Origin: Mesorhizobium sp. B2-1-8
GTDB taxonomy: Bacteria; Pseudomonadota; Alphaproteobacteria; Rhizobiales; Rhizobiaceae
Direction: 5' to 3'
NCBI RefSeq assembly: GCF_006442545.2
Contig: NZ_CP083952.1
Coordinates: 1,178,001 to 1,242,000 of the forward strand
Length of the DNA stretch: 64,000 nt
Within the stretch, counting starts at the first letter, position 1. Every line of letters begins with the position of its first letter. This document shows positions 28,664 through 38,198 of the stretch, in pieces. The position numbers and the translations under genes were made by a program. The notes beneath the pieces are model-generated. The model searched no databases and had not been told where the DNA came from. It was given only the letters and a program-made list of their open reading frames with translations.

Positions 28664-29713
28664 CTATGCCTTCGGGACGAAAGGCGGCGGACGACGGCCG
28701 GCGCTCTGGCGGTCGACCATCCAGCCGGGATATTCGGACGGCAAGGCGCTCACTTCGTCCAGCCTGGCGAGGTCGTCGGCATCGAGCTCGAGGCTGGTGG
28801 CGGCAAGGTTCTGCTCGAGTTGGTCCATGCGGCTGGCGCCGATGATCACGCTCATCACGAAAGGCTTGGCCAGGACATAGCCGAGCGCCACGGTGGCGAC
28901 GCCGACATCATGCTTCTTGGCGATCTCGCGCATGACGGCGACCGACGCCCAGGCGCGGTCCTCGTTGACCGGAGGGAAGTTGAAAGACGCTCGGCGGCCC
29001 TCGCCATTGCCCGGCGCGCCGGGGCCGTATTTGCCGGACAGCAGCCCGCCGGCCATGGGCGACCACACCATCAGGCCGAGCTTCTCCTCGTTGATCAGCG
29101 GCACGATCTCGCGTTCGAGGTCGCGGCCGGCGATCGAGTAATAGGACTGGATGGTCTCGAAGCGGGCAAAGCCCTTGCTGTCGGCGATGCCGAGCGCCTT
29201 GGCGATGCGCCAGGCCTGCCAGTTGGAGACACCGACATAGCGAACCTTGCCGCTGGAGACGAGATCATCGAGTGCCCGCAGCGTTTCGTCGATCGGCGTC
29301 ACCGCGTCGGCGCCGTGCAACTGATAGAGATCGATATGGTCGAGCTGCAGCCGTTCGAGGCTGGCATCGACCGAATCCATGATGTGGCCGCGCGAGGAGC
29401 CGCGCTGGTTCGGGCCTTCACCCATGGCGCCATGAACCTTGGTGGCGATGACCACATTCGACCTGAGAACACCGAGATCCCTAAGCGACTGGCCGAGCAG
29501 GCGTTCGGACTCGCCAACGGAATAGACGTCGGCCGTGTCGAAGAAGTTGACGCCGGCGGCGATCGAGCGGCCAACGATCTCGTTGACGCCCTTCTGGTCG
29601 AGGCTGGCGATCAGGCCCCATTGGGCATTCTGGCCGGCGGCGCCGAAGGTCATGGTGCCGAGGCAAAGTTCGGAGACGAAAAGCCCGGTATTTCCAAGCT
29701 GATTGTAACGCAT
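28664..29713 (-). CDS. Aldo/keto reductase
   Basis: This 349-residue NADPH-dependent oxidoreductase has the catalytic motif GVNFFDTADVYSVGESERLLG, the lysine in NVVIATKVHGAMG, QLHGADAVTPIDETL, and the cofactor end MSVIIGASRMDQLEQNL. It is related to the enzyme at 25303 but clearly distinct, so this is not a recent duplication. GGAG lies eight bases before the ATG at 29713. It is convergent with the LysR gene and has no obvious partner. The substrate is unknown. Confidence 0.92.
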   Translation of the reverse strand: MRYNQLGNTGLFVSELCLGTMTFGAAGQNAQWGLIASLDQKGVNEIVGRSIAAGVNFFDTADVYSVGESERLLGQSLRDLGVLRSNVVIATKVHGAMGEGPNQRGSSRGHIMDSVDASLERLQLDHIDLYQLHGADAVTPIDETLRALDDLVSSGKVRYVGVSNWQAWRIAKALGIADSKGFARFETIQSYYSIAGRDLEREIVPLINEEKLGLMVWSPMAGGLLSGKYGPGAPGNGEGRRASFNFPPVNEDRAWASVAVMREIAKKHDVGVATVALGYVLAKPFVMSVIIGASRMDQLEQNLAATSLELDADDLARLDEVSALPSEYPGWMVDRQSAGRRPPPFVPKA

Positions 29714-29844
29714 GGCGAAAGCTCCAGGAGAATATGTGGTGACACCGAGACAAATAGGAACGGTACGTTTCGTTTCCAGTGCTGGCATAATGGCCCTGCG
29801 GATCAGGCCTAACGATATGGTGCATTCCGAGCGGAAAGGAACGC

Positions 29845-30246
29845 TTAGACGTCCCAGGGATTGAGCACCGTCACGCCAGTATCTTCAAAGTCTGTGACAT
29901 TGCGAGTTACCAGAATGAGGTCATGGACAAGTGCGGTTGCCGCGATGAGCGTGTCAGCGCTGCCTCGTGTCCGACCGGCGGTGATGCGGTCCCAAGTCAA
30001 TGCCACGTCTTCCGTGACAGCAAGGATACGGTCGGCGTTGTCACGCCGAAGCTCCCGTAGCCATAAATCGAGGCGTGTCGCCTTTTCGGAATCGACCTTG
30101 CCCAGCTTGACGATCCCACGCTCGATTTCACCAAGGGTAATGACGCTGAGGTTGACCGATGTTGGATCCACCGAAGCCAGCCATTCAGTCGGCCTATGCA
30201 GCCGCCTCTGCACATCGGAAACGATGTTCGTATCGAGCAGATACAT
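29845..30246 (-). CDS. vapC: PIN-domain toxin of the VapC/FitB type
   Basis: This 133-residue protein begins MYLLDTNIVSDVQRR, with the first PIN-domain acidic residue, has ITLGEIERGI in the middle and carries RTRGSADTLIAATALVHDL with the further acidic residues and RNVTDFEDTGVTVLNPW at the end. The four-acid site of a Mg-dependent RNase is complete as far as can be seen. Its ATG overlaps the antitoxin stop as TGATG. The FitB-like C-terminus suggests cleavage of RNA (often tRNA) when the antitoxin decays. Confidence 0.9.
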   Translation of the reverse strand: MYLLDTNIVSDVQRRLHRPTEWLASVDPTSVNLSVITLGEIERGIVKLGKVDSEKATRLDLWLRELRRDNADRILAVTEDVALTWDRITAGRTRGSADTLIAATALVHDLILVTRNVTDFEDTGVTVLNPWDV

Positions 30247-30500
30247 CAGAGATCGACGTTCCGGATCATCGTTTCCGGGCGACGGTTGACCTCCTCGGCG
30301 AAATCGTCGTCCCAAACCGGGCCAGTCAAAAGATACTCAGCCAACGACTTCTTTTTTCCAGCCAGACGGTCGTAATCCTCGGCGGAGAGTACCACTGCGG
30401 CACGCTCGCCGCGCAGAGTTACCGTCTGCGGTCCCTCGCTGCGCGCGCGTTGGACCAGCTTGGAGAAATTGTTTTTTGCGTCTTGAAGGTGCCAGTTCAT
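30246..30500 (-). CDS. Phd/YefM-family antitoxin
   Basis: This 84-residue protein has the Phd/YefM DNA-binding fold, MNWHLQDAKNNFSKLVQRA then GPQTVTLRGERAAVVLSAEDY, and a charged C-terminal tail that should bind the toxin. The ATG at 30500 is preceded by AGGAAG. A small dyad upstream (30515-30527) is a likely site of autorepression. Order antitoxin-toxin and TGATG coupling are typical of type II modules. Confidence 0.9.
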   Translation of the reverse strand: MNWHLQDAKNNFSKLVQRARSEGPQTVTLRGERAAVVLSAEDYDRLAGKKKSLAEYLLTGPVWDDDFAEEVNRRPETMIRNVDL

Positions 30501-30514
30501 AGAATGCTTCCTAG

Positions 30515-30527
30515 CTAGCTTGGCTAG
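30515..30527. promoter_or_regulatory. Candidate operator of the toxin-antitoxin unit
   Basis: CTAGCTTGGCTAG is a 5-bp dyad with a 3-nt centre, 14 nt upstream of the antitoxin start, in a short run containing another CTAG. Its position fits binding by the Phd-type antitoxin. The dyad is short, so chance is possible. Confidence 0.4.
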
Positions 30528-30573
30528 ATATAGATCTGACTCATAATGCAGCAAGCCGGAGGTTCGGGCAGGA

Positions 30574-31236
30574 CTACCTGCTTCCAAAAATCGCCGAACC
30601 GACCCTGACGCTGGTGGCGCCGAAGGCGATCGCGGTCTCGTAGTCGCCGGACATGCCCATCGACAGTTTGGCGATGCCCGCTTCCTTGCCGAGCTTCTCC
30701 AACAAGGCGAAATGCGGGCCGGGGTTTTCGTCGGCCGGCGGAATACACATCAGGCCTTCGATGGCGAGGCCGTGGACTTCCCGGCAACGCTTGACGAAGG
30801 CGACCGCCTCGCGCGGTTCGATGCCGGCCTTCTGCGGTTCGGAGCCGGTGTTCACCTGGACATAGAGCTTTGGCGCACGGCCTTGCCTGGCGATTTCCTT
30901 GGCGAGTTCGGCGGCGATCTTGTCGCGGTCGATGGTCTCGATGACGTCGAACAGCGCCACCGCCTCCCTGGCCTTGTTCGACTGGAGCGGGCCGATCAGG
31001 TGCAGTTCGATATCGGGGGAAGCTTCCTTCAGGGCGGGCCATTTGCCCTGTGCTTCCTGGACGCGGTTCTCGCCGAAGACGCGCTGGCCGGCCTCGATCA
31101 CCGGTTGGATATCGGCGGCGTCGAAGGTCTTGGAGACCGCCACCAGCGTCACCGCGCCGGCTTCACGGCCGGCTTCCTGCTCGGCGGCGGCGATCTTCGC
31201 CCTGACCGCGAAAAACTGCTGAACGGTGTCGCCCAT
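30574..31236 (-). CDS. yggS: YggS-type pyridoxal-phosphate homeostasis protein
   Basis: This 220-residue single-domain TIM-barrel protein binds PLP through the lysine in VTLVAVSKTFDA. Other family segments are VFGENRVQEAQGKW, IELHLIGPLQSNKA, YVQVNTGSEPQKAG, GLMCIPPADENPGPHF and LSMGMSGDYETAIAFG, ending in VRVGSAIFG. Members (PLPBP) buffer PLP and affect amino-acid balance with no known catalysis. The ATG at 31236 is chosen for the usual length; the frame runs on upstream. It is divergent from leuS. Confidence 0.95.
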   Translation of the reverse strand: MGDTVQQFFAVRAKIAAAEQEAGREAGAVTLVAVSKTFDAADIQPVIEAGQRVFGENRVQEAQGKWPALKEASPDIELHLIGPLQSNKAREAVALFDVIETIDRDKIAAELAKEIARQGRAPKLYVQVNTGSEPQKAGIEPREAVAFVKRCREVHGLAIEGLMCIPPADENPGPHFALLEKLGKEAGIAKLSMGMSGDYETAIAFGATSVRVGSAIFGSR

Positions 31237-31390
31237 ATGCAAATCCCGCTGTTTTTGGCCCGCGTTTTTGTCAGCCGCGATGCCCATATGGTTGACGGGT
31301 TTGCCAAAGCATGGTGAACACCCGGACCACATTTCGTGAACTGCCGGGCTCTTGCCCGCAGTCCGCATGCTTTTAAGTGAAAAACGTCCC

Positions 31391-34015
31391 ATGGCAACCG
31401 AACGATACAATCCGCGCGCGTCAGAGCCCAAATGGCAGAAGGCCTGGGCCGAAAAGAAGCTTTTCGAAGCGCACAATGACGATCCGCGCCCGAAATACTA
31501 CGTGCTGGAGATGTTTCCCTACCCGTCGGGGCGCATCCATATCGGCCATACCCGCAATTATACGATGGGCGACGTGGTGGCGCGCTACAAGCGGGCCAAG
31601 GGCTTCAACGTGCTGCATCCGATGGGCTGGGACGCCTTCGGCATGCCGGCCGAGAACGCGGCCATGCAGAACAAGGTCCATCCCAAGGAGTGGACCTACC
31701 AGAACATCGCCACCATGCGCGAGCAGCTCAAGGTGATGGGCCTGTCGCTGGACTGGGCGCGCGAATTCGCCACCTGCGACGTCGATTACTACCACCGCCA
31801 GCAGATGCTGTTCCTCGACTTCGTCGCGAAGGGGCTGGTGACGCGCAAATCCTCCAAGGTCAACTGGGACCCGGAGGACATGACAGTGCTCGCCAACGAG
31901 CAGGTCATCGACGGGCGCGGCTGGCGCTCCGGCGCGCTGGTCGAACAGCGCGAGCTGACGCAGTGGTTCTTCAAGATCACCGATTTCGCGCAGGACCTGC
32001 TGGATTCGCTCGACGGCCTCGACGAATGGCCCGAAAAAGTGAAGCTGATGCAGCAGAACTGGATCGGCCGTTCGGAAGGCTTGCTGATCCGCTGGCCGCT
32101 GGCCTCGGAAATTGCCGGCGAGCATGAGCTGGAAGTCTATACGACGCGGCCCGACACCATTTTCGGTGCTTCCTTCATGGCGATCGCCGCCGATCATCCG
32201 CTGGCCAAGAAGGCCGCGGAGACCGATCCGGCGCTGGCGAAGTTCATCGACGAAGTGCGCCATATGGGCACTTCGGTGGCGGCGCTGGAGACGGCCGAGA
32301 AGAAGGGTTTTGACACCGGTATCCGCGTCGTCCATCCCTTCGACGATACCTGGACGCTGCCGGTCTATGTCGCCAATTTCGTGCTGATGGAATACGGCAC
32401 CGGCGCCATCTTCGGCTGCCCGGCGCATGACCAGCGCGACCTCGACTTCGCCAACAAATACGGCTTGCCGGTGGTGCCGGTGGTGATGCCGGACGGCGAG
32501 AACCCGTCGGCTTTCCAGATCATCGACGAGGCCTATGTCGACGATGGTGCGATGATCAATTCGCGCTTCCTCGACGGCATGAAGCCGGACCGGGCTTTCG
32601 ACGAGGTCGCGAATCTGCTGGAACAGAAGACGATCGGCAACCGGCCGATGGCCGAGCGCAAGGTGAATTTCCGCCTGCGCGACTGGGGCATTTCGCGCCA
32701 GCGCTACTGGGGCTGCCCGATCCCGATGATCCATTGCGAGGATTGCGGCGTGGTGCCGGTGCCGAAGGCCGACCTGCCGGTCAAGCTGCCGGACGATGTC
32801 GATTTCGACCGGCCGGGCAATCCGCTCGACCGGCATCCGACATGGCGGCATGTAAAGTGCCCGCAATGCGGCCAGGACGCCCGGCGCGAAACCGACACGA
32901 TGGACACGTTCGTCGACTCGTCCTGGTATTTCGCCCGTTTTACGGCACCCTGGGCGCATGATCCGACCGATCCCAAGGCGGCGAACGAGTGGCTGGCGGT
33001 CGACCAGTATATTGGCGGCATCGAGCATGCGATCCTGCATCTGCTCTATTCGCGTTTCTTCACCCGCGCCATGCGCGAGACCGGCCATGTCGACCTGGCC
33101 GAACCGTTCAAGGGCCTGTTCACGCAAGGCATGGTGGTGCACGAAACCTACCGCGTCGGCACGGCATCGAATGGCCGCTGGCTGGCGCCGACCGAAGTGC
33201 GGCTGGAGGATGTCGACGGCAAGCGCCGCGCCATCGACATCGCCACCGGCGAGGCGGTCACCATCGGCCCGCTCGAGAAGATGTCGAAGTCGAAGAAGAA
33301 CACGGTGAGCCCGGAAGACATCACCGACGGCTACGGCGCCGACACGGCGCGCTGGTTCATGCTGTCGGATTCTCCGCCCGAACGCGATGTCGAGTGGACC
33401 GACGACGGTGCCGCCGGCGCGCATCGCTTCATGCAGCGCATCTGGCGGCTGGTGTCGACGGCGGCCGAGACGCTGGCAGGGGTCACGCCCAAGGCGGCCA
33501 ATGATGGCGAGGCCGGGGCCGTTTCCAAGGCCGCGCACAAAATCCTGAAGGCGGTCGGCGAAGACATCGAAAAGCTCGCCTTCAACCGTGCCATCGCCCG
33601 CATCTATGAACTGGCCAACGCGCTGACCACCCCGCTCAACGAGGTGGCGGAAGGCAAGGCCGATCCGGTACTGAAAAGCGCGTGCCGGGAGGCCGTCGAG
33701 ATCATGGTGCACCTGATCGCGCCTGTCATGCCGCACCTTGCCGAAGAGTGCTGGGAGACGCTGGGCGGCATCGATCTGGTCGCCGAACGGCCGTGGCCGG
33801 TCTTCGATTCGGCGCTGGTCGTCGACAACGAAGTCACCTATCCGGTGCAGGTCAACGGCAAGAAGCGGGGGGATTTGACAATTGCCCGCGACGCGGACCA
33901 AGGTGCGGTCGAAAAAGCGGCCTTGGCTCTCGACTTCGTGCAGAAAGCACTTGAAGGCAAGGCTCCGCGCAAGGTGATCATCGTGCCGCAGAGGATCGTC
34001 AATGTCGTTGCCTGA
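31391..34015 (+). CDS. leuS: Leucyl-tRNA synthetase
   Basis: This 874-residue class I synthetase charges tRNA-Leu. It has the HIGH motif in [18 protein letters not shown], the editing domain with [17 protein letters not shown], a zinc-like knot with cysteines ([19 protein letters not shown]), the KMSKS motif as [16 protein letters not shown], and an anticodon-binding C-terminus. The ATG at 31391 gives MATERYNPR. It overlaps the lptE start by 14 nt, implying co-translation of the two. Confidence 0.98.
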   Translation: MATERYNPRASEPKWQKAWAEKKLFEAHNDDPRPKYYVLEMFPYPSGRIHIGHTRNYTMGDVVARYKRAKGFNVLHPMGWDAFGMPAENAAMQNKVHPKEWTYQNIATMREQLKVMGLSLDWAREFATCDVDYYHRQQMLFLDFVAKGLVTRKSSKVNWDPEDMTVLANEQVIDGRGWRSGALVEQRELTQWFFKITDFAQDLLDSLDGLDEWPEKVKLMQQNWIGRSEGLLIRWPLASEIAGEHELEVYTTRPDTIFGASFMAIAADHPLAKKAAETDPALAKFIDEVRHMGTSVAALETAEKKGFDTGIRVVHPFDDTWTLPVYVANFVLMEYGTGAIFGCPAHDQRDLDFANKYGLPVVPVVMPDGENPSAFQIIDEAYVDDGAMINSRFLDGMKPDRAFDEVANLLEQKTIGNRPMAERKVNFRLRDWGISRQRYWGCPIPMIHCEDCGVVPVPKADLPVKLPDDVDFDRPGNPLDRHPTWRHVKCPQCGQDARRETDTMDTFVDSSWYFARFTAPWAHDPTDPKAANEWLAVDQYIGGIEHAILHLLYSRFFTRAMRETGHVDLAEPFKGLFTQGMVVHETYRVGTASNGRWLAPTEVRLEDVDGKRRAIDIATGEAVTIGPLEKMSKSKKNTVSPEDITDGYGADTARWFMLSDSPPERDVEWTDDGAAGAHRFMQRIWRLVSTAAETLAGVTPKAANDGEAGAVSKAAHKILKAVGEDIEKLAFNRAIARIYELANALTTPLNEVAEGKADPVLKSACREAVEIMVHLIAPVMPHLAEECWETLGGIDLVAERPWPVFDSALVVDNEVTYPVQVNGKKRGDLTIARDADQGAVEKAALALDFVQKALEGKAPRKVIIVPQRIVNVVA

Positions 34016-34580
34016 TCGGGAAAAGACAGAGTTGAGCCGTTTGCTGCGCCGCATCGCGCTTGCCGGCCTTGTCGGCTCGCTTGCGCTCGTCTCGGCCTGC
34101 CAGGTGCGGCCGCTCTATTCGAGCGCGCCGCTGTCGACCGGCTCCACCGCGAACGCCGAGTTGGCGTCGATCGCCGTCAAGCCGGTCCGGACGCGTTATG
34201 CCCAGCAGGTGCGCAACAACCTGATCTTCGGGTTCGGGCGCGGCGCCGGCGAACCGGCTTCGCCGCTTTATTCGCTCGATCTCAGCGTGACCGAAGCCGT
34301 TGAATCCTCGGCGCTGGTCCAGGTTGGAACCGATCAAGACGAGCCGACCGCCGGTTCGGTGACGCTGACCTCCGGCTACACGCTGACCGATGCGAAAACC
34401 GGCGCGGTGATCGCGGTCGGCAAGCGGGCGATCACCTCGTCCTTCGACAGGCCGCGTCAAGAGTTTGCTTCCTACCGGGCGCAGATCGATGCCGAGAACC
34501 GTGCCGCGCGCGAACTGGCCGAAGCCCTGCAACTGTCCATCGCCCAGGATCTGGCCCGGCACGGCAAGACGGCCAGCTAG
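34002..34580 (+). CDS. lptE: LptE-like LPS-assembly lipoprotein
   Basis: This 192-residue lipoprotein has a basic N-terminus and a lipobox LALVSAC with the acylated Cys at about residue 33, followed by QVRPLYSS, the usual alphaproteobacterial LptE opening. The rest is a small alpha/beta domain with NLIFGFGRG. It should sit in the outer membrane as the plug partner of LptD in LPS insertion. It overlaps leuS by 14 nt, as is usual in rhizobia. The holA gene that often follows is absent here. Confidence 0.88.
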   Translation: MSLPDREKTELSRLLRRIALAGLVGSLALVSACQVRPLYSSAPLSTGSTANAELASIAVKPVRTRYAQQVRNNLIFGFGRGAGEPASPLYSLDLSVTEAVESSALVQVGTDQDEPTAGSVTLTSGYTLTDAKTGAVIAVGKRAITSSFDRPRQEFASYRAQIDAENRAARELAEALQLSIAQDLARHGKTAS

Positions 34581-34621
34581 CGCTACTCTTCGTTCCGAAA
34601 GACGTCCTCCTCTCGATCCTG

Positions 34622-34655
34622 GTGCCGGCCGTTTCCCGATAGTCAAGGCCGGCAC
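34622..34655 (+). terminator. Hairpin downstream of lptE
   Basis: GTGCCGGCC and GGCCGGCAC form a perfect 9-bp stem with a 16-nt loop, followed by TTGCT, 41 nt after the lptE stop. The T-run is poor, so it may terminate only weakly. The rest of the interval to 34833 holds no gene; GTTAACCA at 34780-34787 resembles half of a CtrA site, but this is weak. Confidence 0.45.
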
Positions 34656-34833
34656 TTGCTCATGCTCGGTCGCACGCGTGGCTGGATCGTCGAATACGAT
34701 CCAGCGCTCGAATCTGTATCCTTCGGCATCGCCGCGAAAGATATTTTTCGGTCGCTCCAACGGCACTTACGGAAGCAACTGTTAACCACTCGCTCCCTAT
34801 TGCTCAGCAGACGTTCCACAGTGAGTCTTGAGC

Positions 34834-37368
34834 ATGGAAGCCAGGCGTTTTTCTCGGGTCAATTCGTTGCACACAGCTTCGCCCGATGACCCCGAAGGGG
34901 AGCGCGCCGGCGGCCCGCGCGGCAAGGTGGATGTCCGTCAGTCCGGTGCTTCGGGCCATTCCGGGCGGGTTGCTGTTCCCGGCGGCGACAGGAGCCCCTC
35001 CGGTGGGCCGAATGGGAAGCCTGTGGCGGACAATGGTTTCCCGCAGGGCGACACTGAAAGCCCTGCCTGGCAAGAGTATTTTTTCCTTGCGCCCAATGTG
35101 CGTTTTACACGCACCCCGGACTATGAGCCCAAGCACCGCCCGCCGCAGGGCGAGGTTGCCGGGCAGGGCGGCCCGCAGGCGCTCCCGACGCAGCAGGCTG
35201 GCGTCGTCATGCATCGCGGACCGTCGCCGGCCGCGCCCGCTCAGCCAGTACGCGGCGGCGAGACGTCGCAAGGTGTTCCGCCCGCGGCTCCGAATGTGCC
35301 CGCTCGAGCGGCCACGCGCCCGGCGTCCGTCGTCGGGAATGGCGCGCCGCTCAAAGCAGCCACCACTGAAAAAGCCCGGCGGCCCTATCTCTCGGATCAC
35401 GCCTTCTTCGAGGGCTTGGCGCCGCTTCTGGTTGACGTCACGTTCCCGGGCCGCCAAGTCAGCCCGGTTTCGCGCGCACCGGTCCCGGCTCCGCCGGTTG
35501 CCGCGGCGCGGGCCGATATCTCCGCGCCCGCCGTGGCCGATGTCACCGCCTTGTTCCGTGTCATCGAATGCCTTCCGGGCCAGGCCCCGTCCGCCCCGCC
35601 GGACGTGTTTCCGGCCAACTCCAACGAGGCCGTGGTCGAGCCATCCGTTTCGGCGGGCAGGGCCGCCCGGCAGGCTCGGACAACGGCCGCGATGGCGCCT
35701 GCCGCAAGCAGCGTCCTCCCGGCACCGCTTGTGCAACGCGTGGAGGAAACCGGTCCCGCCATGCGCGGGCCGTCGCTGCCCATGGCTGGCAAGGTTGCGC
35801 GGCCGGTGACGGGCGAAAGCTACGAACTTCCCTCGGAGGAACTGCTGCAGCAGCCGCCGGAAGGGCAGGGCTTCTACATGTCGCAGGAGCGGCTCGAGCA
35901 GAATGCCGATCTCCTGGAAAGCGTGCTGGAGGATTTCGGCGTGCGCGGCGAGATCATCCACGTACGCCCCGGTCCGGTCGTCACCCTCTACGAATTCGAG
36001 CCGGCGCCGGGCGTCAAATCCTCCCGCGTCATTGGTCTCGCCGACGACATCGCCCGCTCCATGTCGGCGGTCTCGGCGCGCGTCGCCGTGGTGCCCGGCC
36101 GCAACGTCATCGGTATCGAGCTGCCGAACGAGACCCGCGAAACCGTCTATTTCCGCGAACTGATCGAATCGCAGGGCTTCCGCAAGACCAGCTGCAAGCT
36201 GGCGCTTTGCCTTGGCAAGACGATCGGCGGCGAACCCGTCATCGCCGAGCTGGCGAAAATGCCGCATCTGCTCGTCGCCGGCACCACCGGCTCCGGTAAG
36301 TCGGTCGCCATCAACACCATGATCCTGTCGTTGCTCTACCGGCTGAAGCCCGAAGAATGCCGGCTGATCATGGTCGACCCGAAGATGCTCGAACTGTCCG
36401 TCTATGACGGCATCCCGCACCTTCTCACCCCCGTCGTCACGGATCCCAAGAAGGCCGTAACCGCGCTCAAATGGGCGGTGCGCGAGATGGAAGATCGCTA
36501 TCGCAAGATGGCGCGGCTCGGCGTGCGCAACATCGACGGCTACAATGAGCGCGCCGCCCAAGCCCGGGACAAGGGCGAGACGGTCGTCATGACCGTGCAG
36601 GCCGGCTTCGAGAAGGGCACCGGCGAGCCGCTGTTCGAACAGCAGGAGATCGACTTGGCGCCGATGCCCTACATCGTCGTCATCGTCGACGAGATGGCCG
36701 ACCTGATGATGGTCGCCGGCAAGGAGATCGAAGGCGCCATCCAGCGCCTGGCGCAGATGGCGCGCGCCGCCGGCATTCACCTGATCATGGCGACGCAGCG
36801 GCCTTCGGTCGACGTCATCACCGGCACGATCAAGGCCAATTTCCCGACCCGCATCTCCTTCCAGGTCACCTCCAAGATCGACAGCCGCACCATCCTGGGC
36901 GAGCAGGGCGCCGAGCAGCTGCTCGGCCAGGGCGACATGCTGCACATGATGGGCGGCGGGCGCATCGCCCGCGTGCACGGCCCCTTTGTTTCCGACGCCG
37001 AGGTCGAGCATGTCGTGGCGCATCTGAAGGCGCAGGGCCGCCCCGAATATCTGGAGACCGTGACGGCCGACGAGGATGAAGAGGAAGAGGAAGGCGACCA
37101 GGGAGCGGTCTTCGACAAGGGAGCCGTTGCCGCCGAGGATGGCGATTCCAGCTATGACGAGGCGGTCAAGGTGGTGTTGCGCGACAAGAAATGTTCGACG
37201 TCCTATATCCAGCGCCGCCTCGGCATCGGTTACAACCGCGCCGCTTCACTGGTCGAGCGCATGGAGAAGGAAGGCCTGGTCGGCGCGCCCAACCATGTCG
37301 GCAAGCGCGAGATCATGGCGGGCAAGCGCCCGTCGCCGACCGCGCTCCCCGACGATGGCACGGACTGA
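34834..37368 (+). CDS. ftsK: FtsK/SpoIIIE-type DNA translocase without membrane segments
   Basis: This 844-residue protein has an N-terminal 330 residues that are polar and Pro/Ala-rich ([16 protein letters not shown] is the only ordered-looking patch) and contain no hydrophobic helix. The motor follows: FtsK alpha region [20 protein letters not shown], Walker [18 protein letters not shown] at about residue 483, Walker [18 protein letters not shown] and [20 protein letters not shown]. The C-terminal gamma domain, [20 protein letters not shown] to [19 protein letters not shown], should read KOPS-like sites. It should pump DNA at division or decatenation, but membrane anchoring is lacking, so it is probably a second FtsK. 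The start at 34834 is weakly supported. Confidence 0.9.
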   Translation: MEARRFSRVNSLHTASPDDPEGERAGGPRGKVDVRQSGASGHSGRVAVPGGDRSPSGGPNGKPVADNGFPQGDTESPAWQEYFFLAPNVRFTRTPDYEPKHRPPQGEVAGQGGPQALPTQQAGVVMHRGPSPAAPAQPVRGGETSQGVPPAAPNVPARAATRPASVVGNGAPLKAATTEKARRPYLSDHAFFEGLAPLLVDVTFPGRQVSPVSRAPVPAPPVAAARADISAPAVADVTALFRVIECLPGQAPSAPPDVFPANSNEAVVEPSVSAGRAARQARTTAAMAPAASSVLPAPLVQRVEETGPAMRGPSLPMAGKVARPVTGESYELPSEELLQQPPEGQGFYMSQERLEQNADLLESVLEDFGVRGEIIHVRPGPVVTLYEFEPAPGVKSSRVIGLADDIARSMSAVSARVAVVPGRNVIGIELPNETRETVYFRELIESQGFRKTSCKLALCLGKTIGGEPVIAELAKMPHLLVAGTTGSGKSVAINTMILSLLYRLKPEECRLIMVDPKMLELSVYDGIPHLLTPVVTDPKKAVTALKWAVREMEDRYRKMARLGVRNIDGYNERAAQARDKGETVVMTVQAGFEKGTGEPLFEQQEIDLAPMPYIVVIVDEMADLMMVAGKEIEGAIQRLAQMARAAGIHLIMATQRPSVDVITGTIKANFPTRISFQVTSKIDSRTILGEQGAEQLLGQGDMLHMMGGGRIARVHGPFVSDAEVEHVVAHLKAQGRPEYLETVTADEDEEEEEGDQGAVFDKGAVAAEDGDSSYDEAVKVVLRDKKCSTSYIQRRLGIGYNRAASLVERMEKEGLVGAPNHVGKREIMAGKRPSPTALPDDGTD

Positions 37369-37398
37369 CGGGCAGGCTTCTCTCTTGATCCACAGCGC

Positions 37399-37432
37399 AT
37401 GAAAAAAGGCCGGTTGCCCGGCCTTTTTTCAT
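37399..37432. terminator. Bidirectional terminator between ftsK and the transaldolase gene
   Basis: GAAAAAAGGCCGG-TTGC-CCGGCCTTTTTTC is an almost perfect hairpin with A- and T-runs, so it can end transcription from both convergent genes. Confidence 0.9.
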
Positions 37433-37449
37433 ATCCGGTAGCGGATCGC

Positions 37450-38106
37450 TCAGCTGATCTTCTGGCCGGTCTTGGCCCAGTCGGCGAGGAAAGCGGCAAG
37501 GCCCTTGTCTGTCAGCGGATGATTGACCAGCGCCTTCAGCGTCGCCGGCGGCGCGGTGATGACGTCGGCGCCGATGAGAGCCGCCTGCTTGACGTGGTTC
37601 ACCGTGCGCACGGAAGCGGTCAGGATCTCGGTCTGGAAGTCGTAATTGTCGTAGATCTGACGGATCTCCTGGATCACCTCCATGCCGTCCGAGCCGGTAT
37701 CGTCGATGCGGCCGACGAAGGGCGAGATGAAGGACGCGCCGGCCTTGGCCGCGAGCAGCGCCTGGTTGGCCGAGAAGCACAGCGTGACGTTGACCATGCG
37801 GTTCATCTCGGTGCGGATGGTCTTGCAGGCCTTCAGGCCGTCCAGCGTCAGCGGCACCTTGATGGCGATATTGGGCGCGATCTTGGCCAGCACCTTGGCT
37901 TCGGCCATCATGTCCTTGAACTCGGTCGCCACGACCTCGGCCGAGACAGGGCCTTCGACGATGTCGCAGATCTGCTTGGTGACCTCGATGATCTTGCCGC
38001 CCGATTTCAGGATCAGCGAGGGATTGGTGGTGACGCCATCGAGCAGTCCCAGATCGTTCAGTTCCTTGATCTCTTTGATATCGGCGGTGTCGGCAAAAAA
38101 TTTCAT
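37450..38106 (-). CDS. fsa: Transaldolase / fructose-6-phosphate aldolase-like, small type
   Basis: This 218-residue class I aldolase has [40 protein letters not shown] (Schiff-base lysine), [20 protein letters not shown] and [10 protein letters not shown]. The size fits the short transaldolase subfamily that includes FSA and TalC. Whether it is a true transaldolase or an aldolase cannot be decided from the residues seen. The ATG at 38106 gives the canonical N-terminus. It is divergent from priA with a 92-nt gap. Confidence 0.93.
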   Translation of the reverse strand: MKFFADTADIKEIKELNDLGLLDGVTTNPSLILKSGGKIIEVTKQICDIVEGPVSAEVVATEFKDMMAEAKVLAKIAPNIAIKVPLTLDGLKACKTIRTEMNRMVNVTLCFSANQALLAAKAGASFISPFVGRIDDTGSDGMEVIQEIRQIYDNYDFQTEILTASVRTVNHVKQAALIGADVITAPPATLKALVNHPLTDKGLAAFLADWAKTGQKIS

Positions 38107-38198
38107 GGCGGGTCTCCTGACGATTTTCGTCGTGCTTGGGAAGGCACGTTCAGCGTTGCTCTTTGATCTAGACCAAAGTCAGGGCAAGGTCACGCCTC

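Noticed and set aside
34656..34889. 77-codon ORF between lptE and ftsK
   Set aside because: It crosses the ftsK start in another frame, overlaps the hairpin end and has no known homologue type; probably chance.
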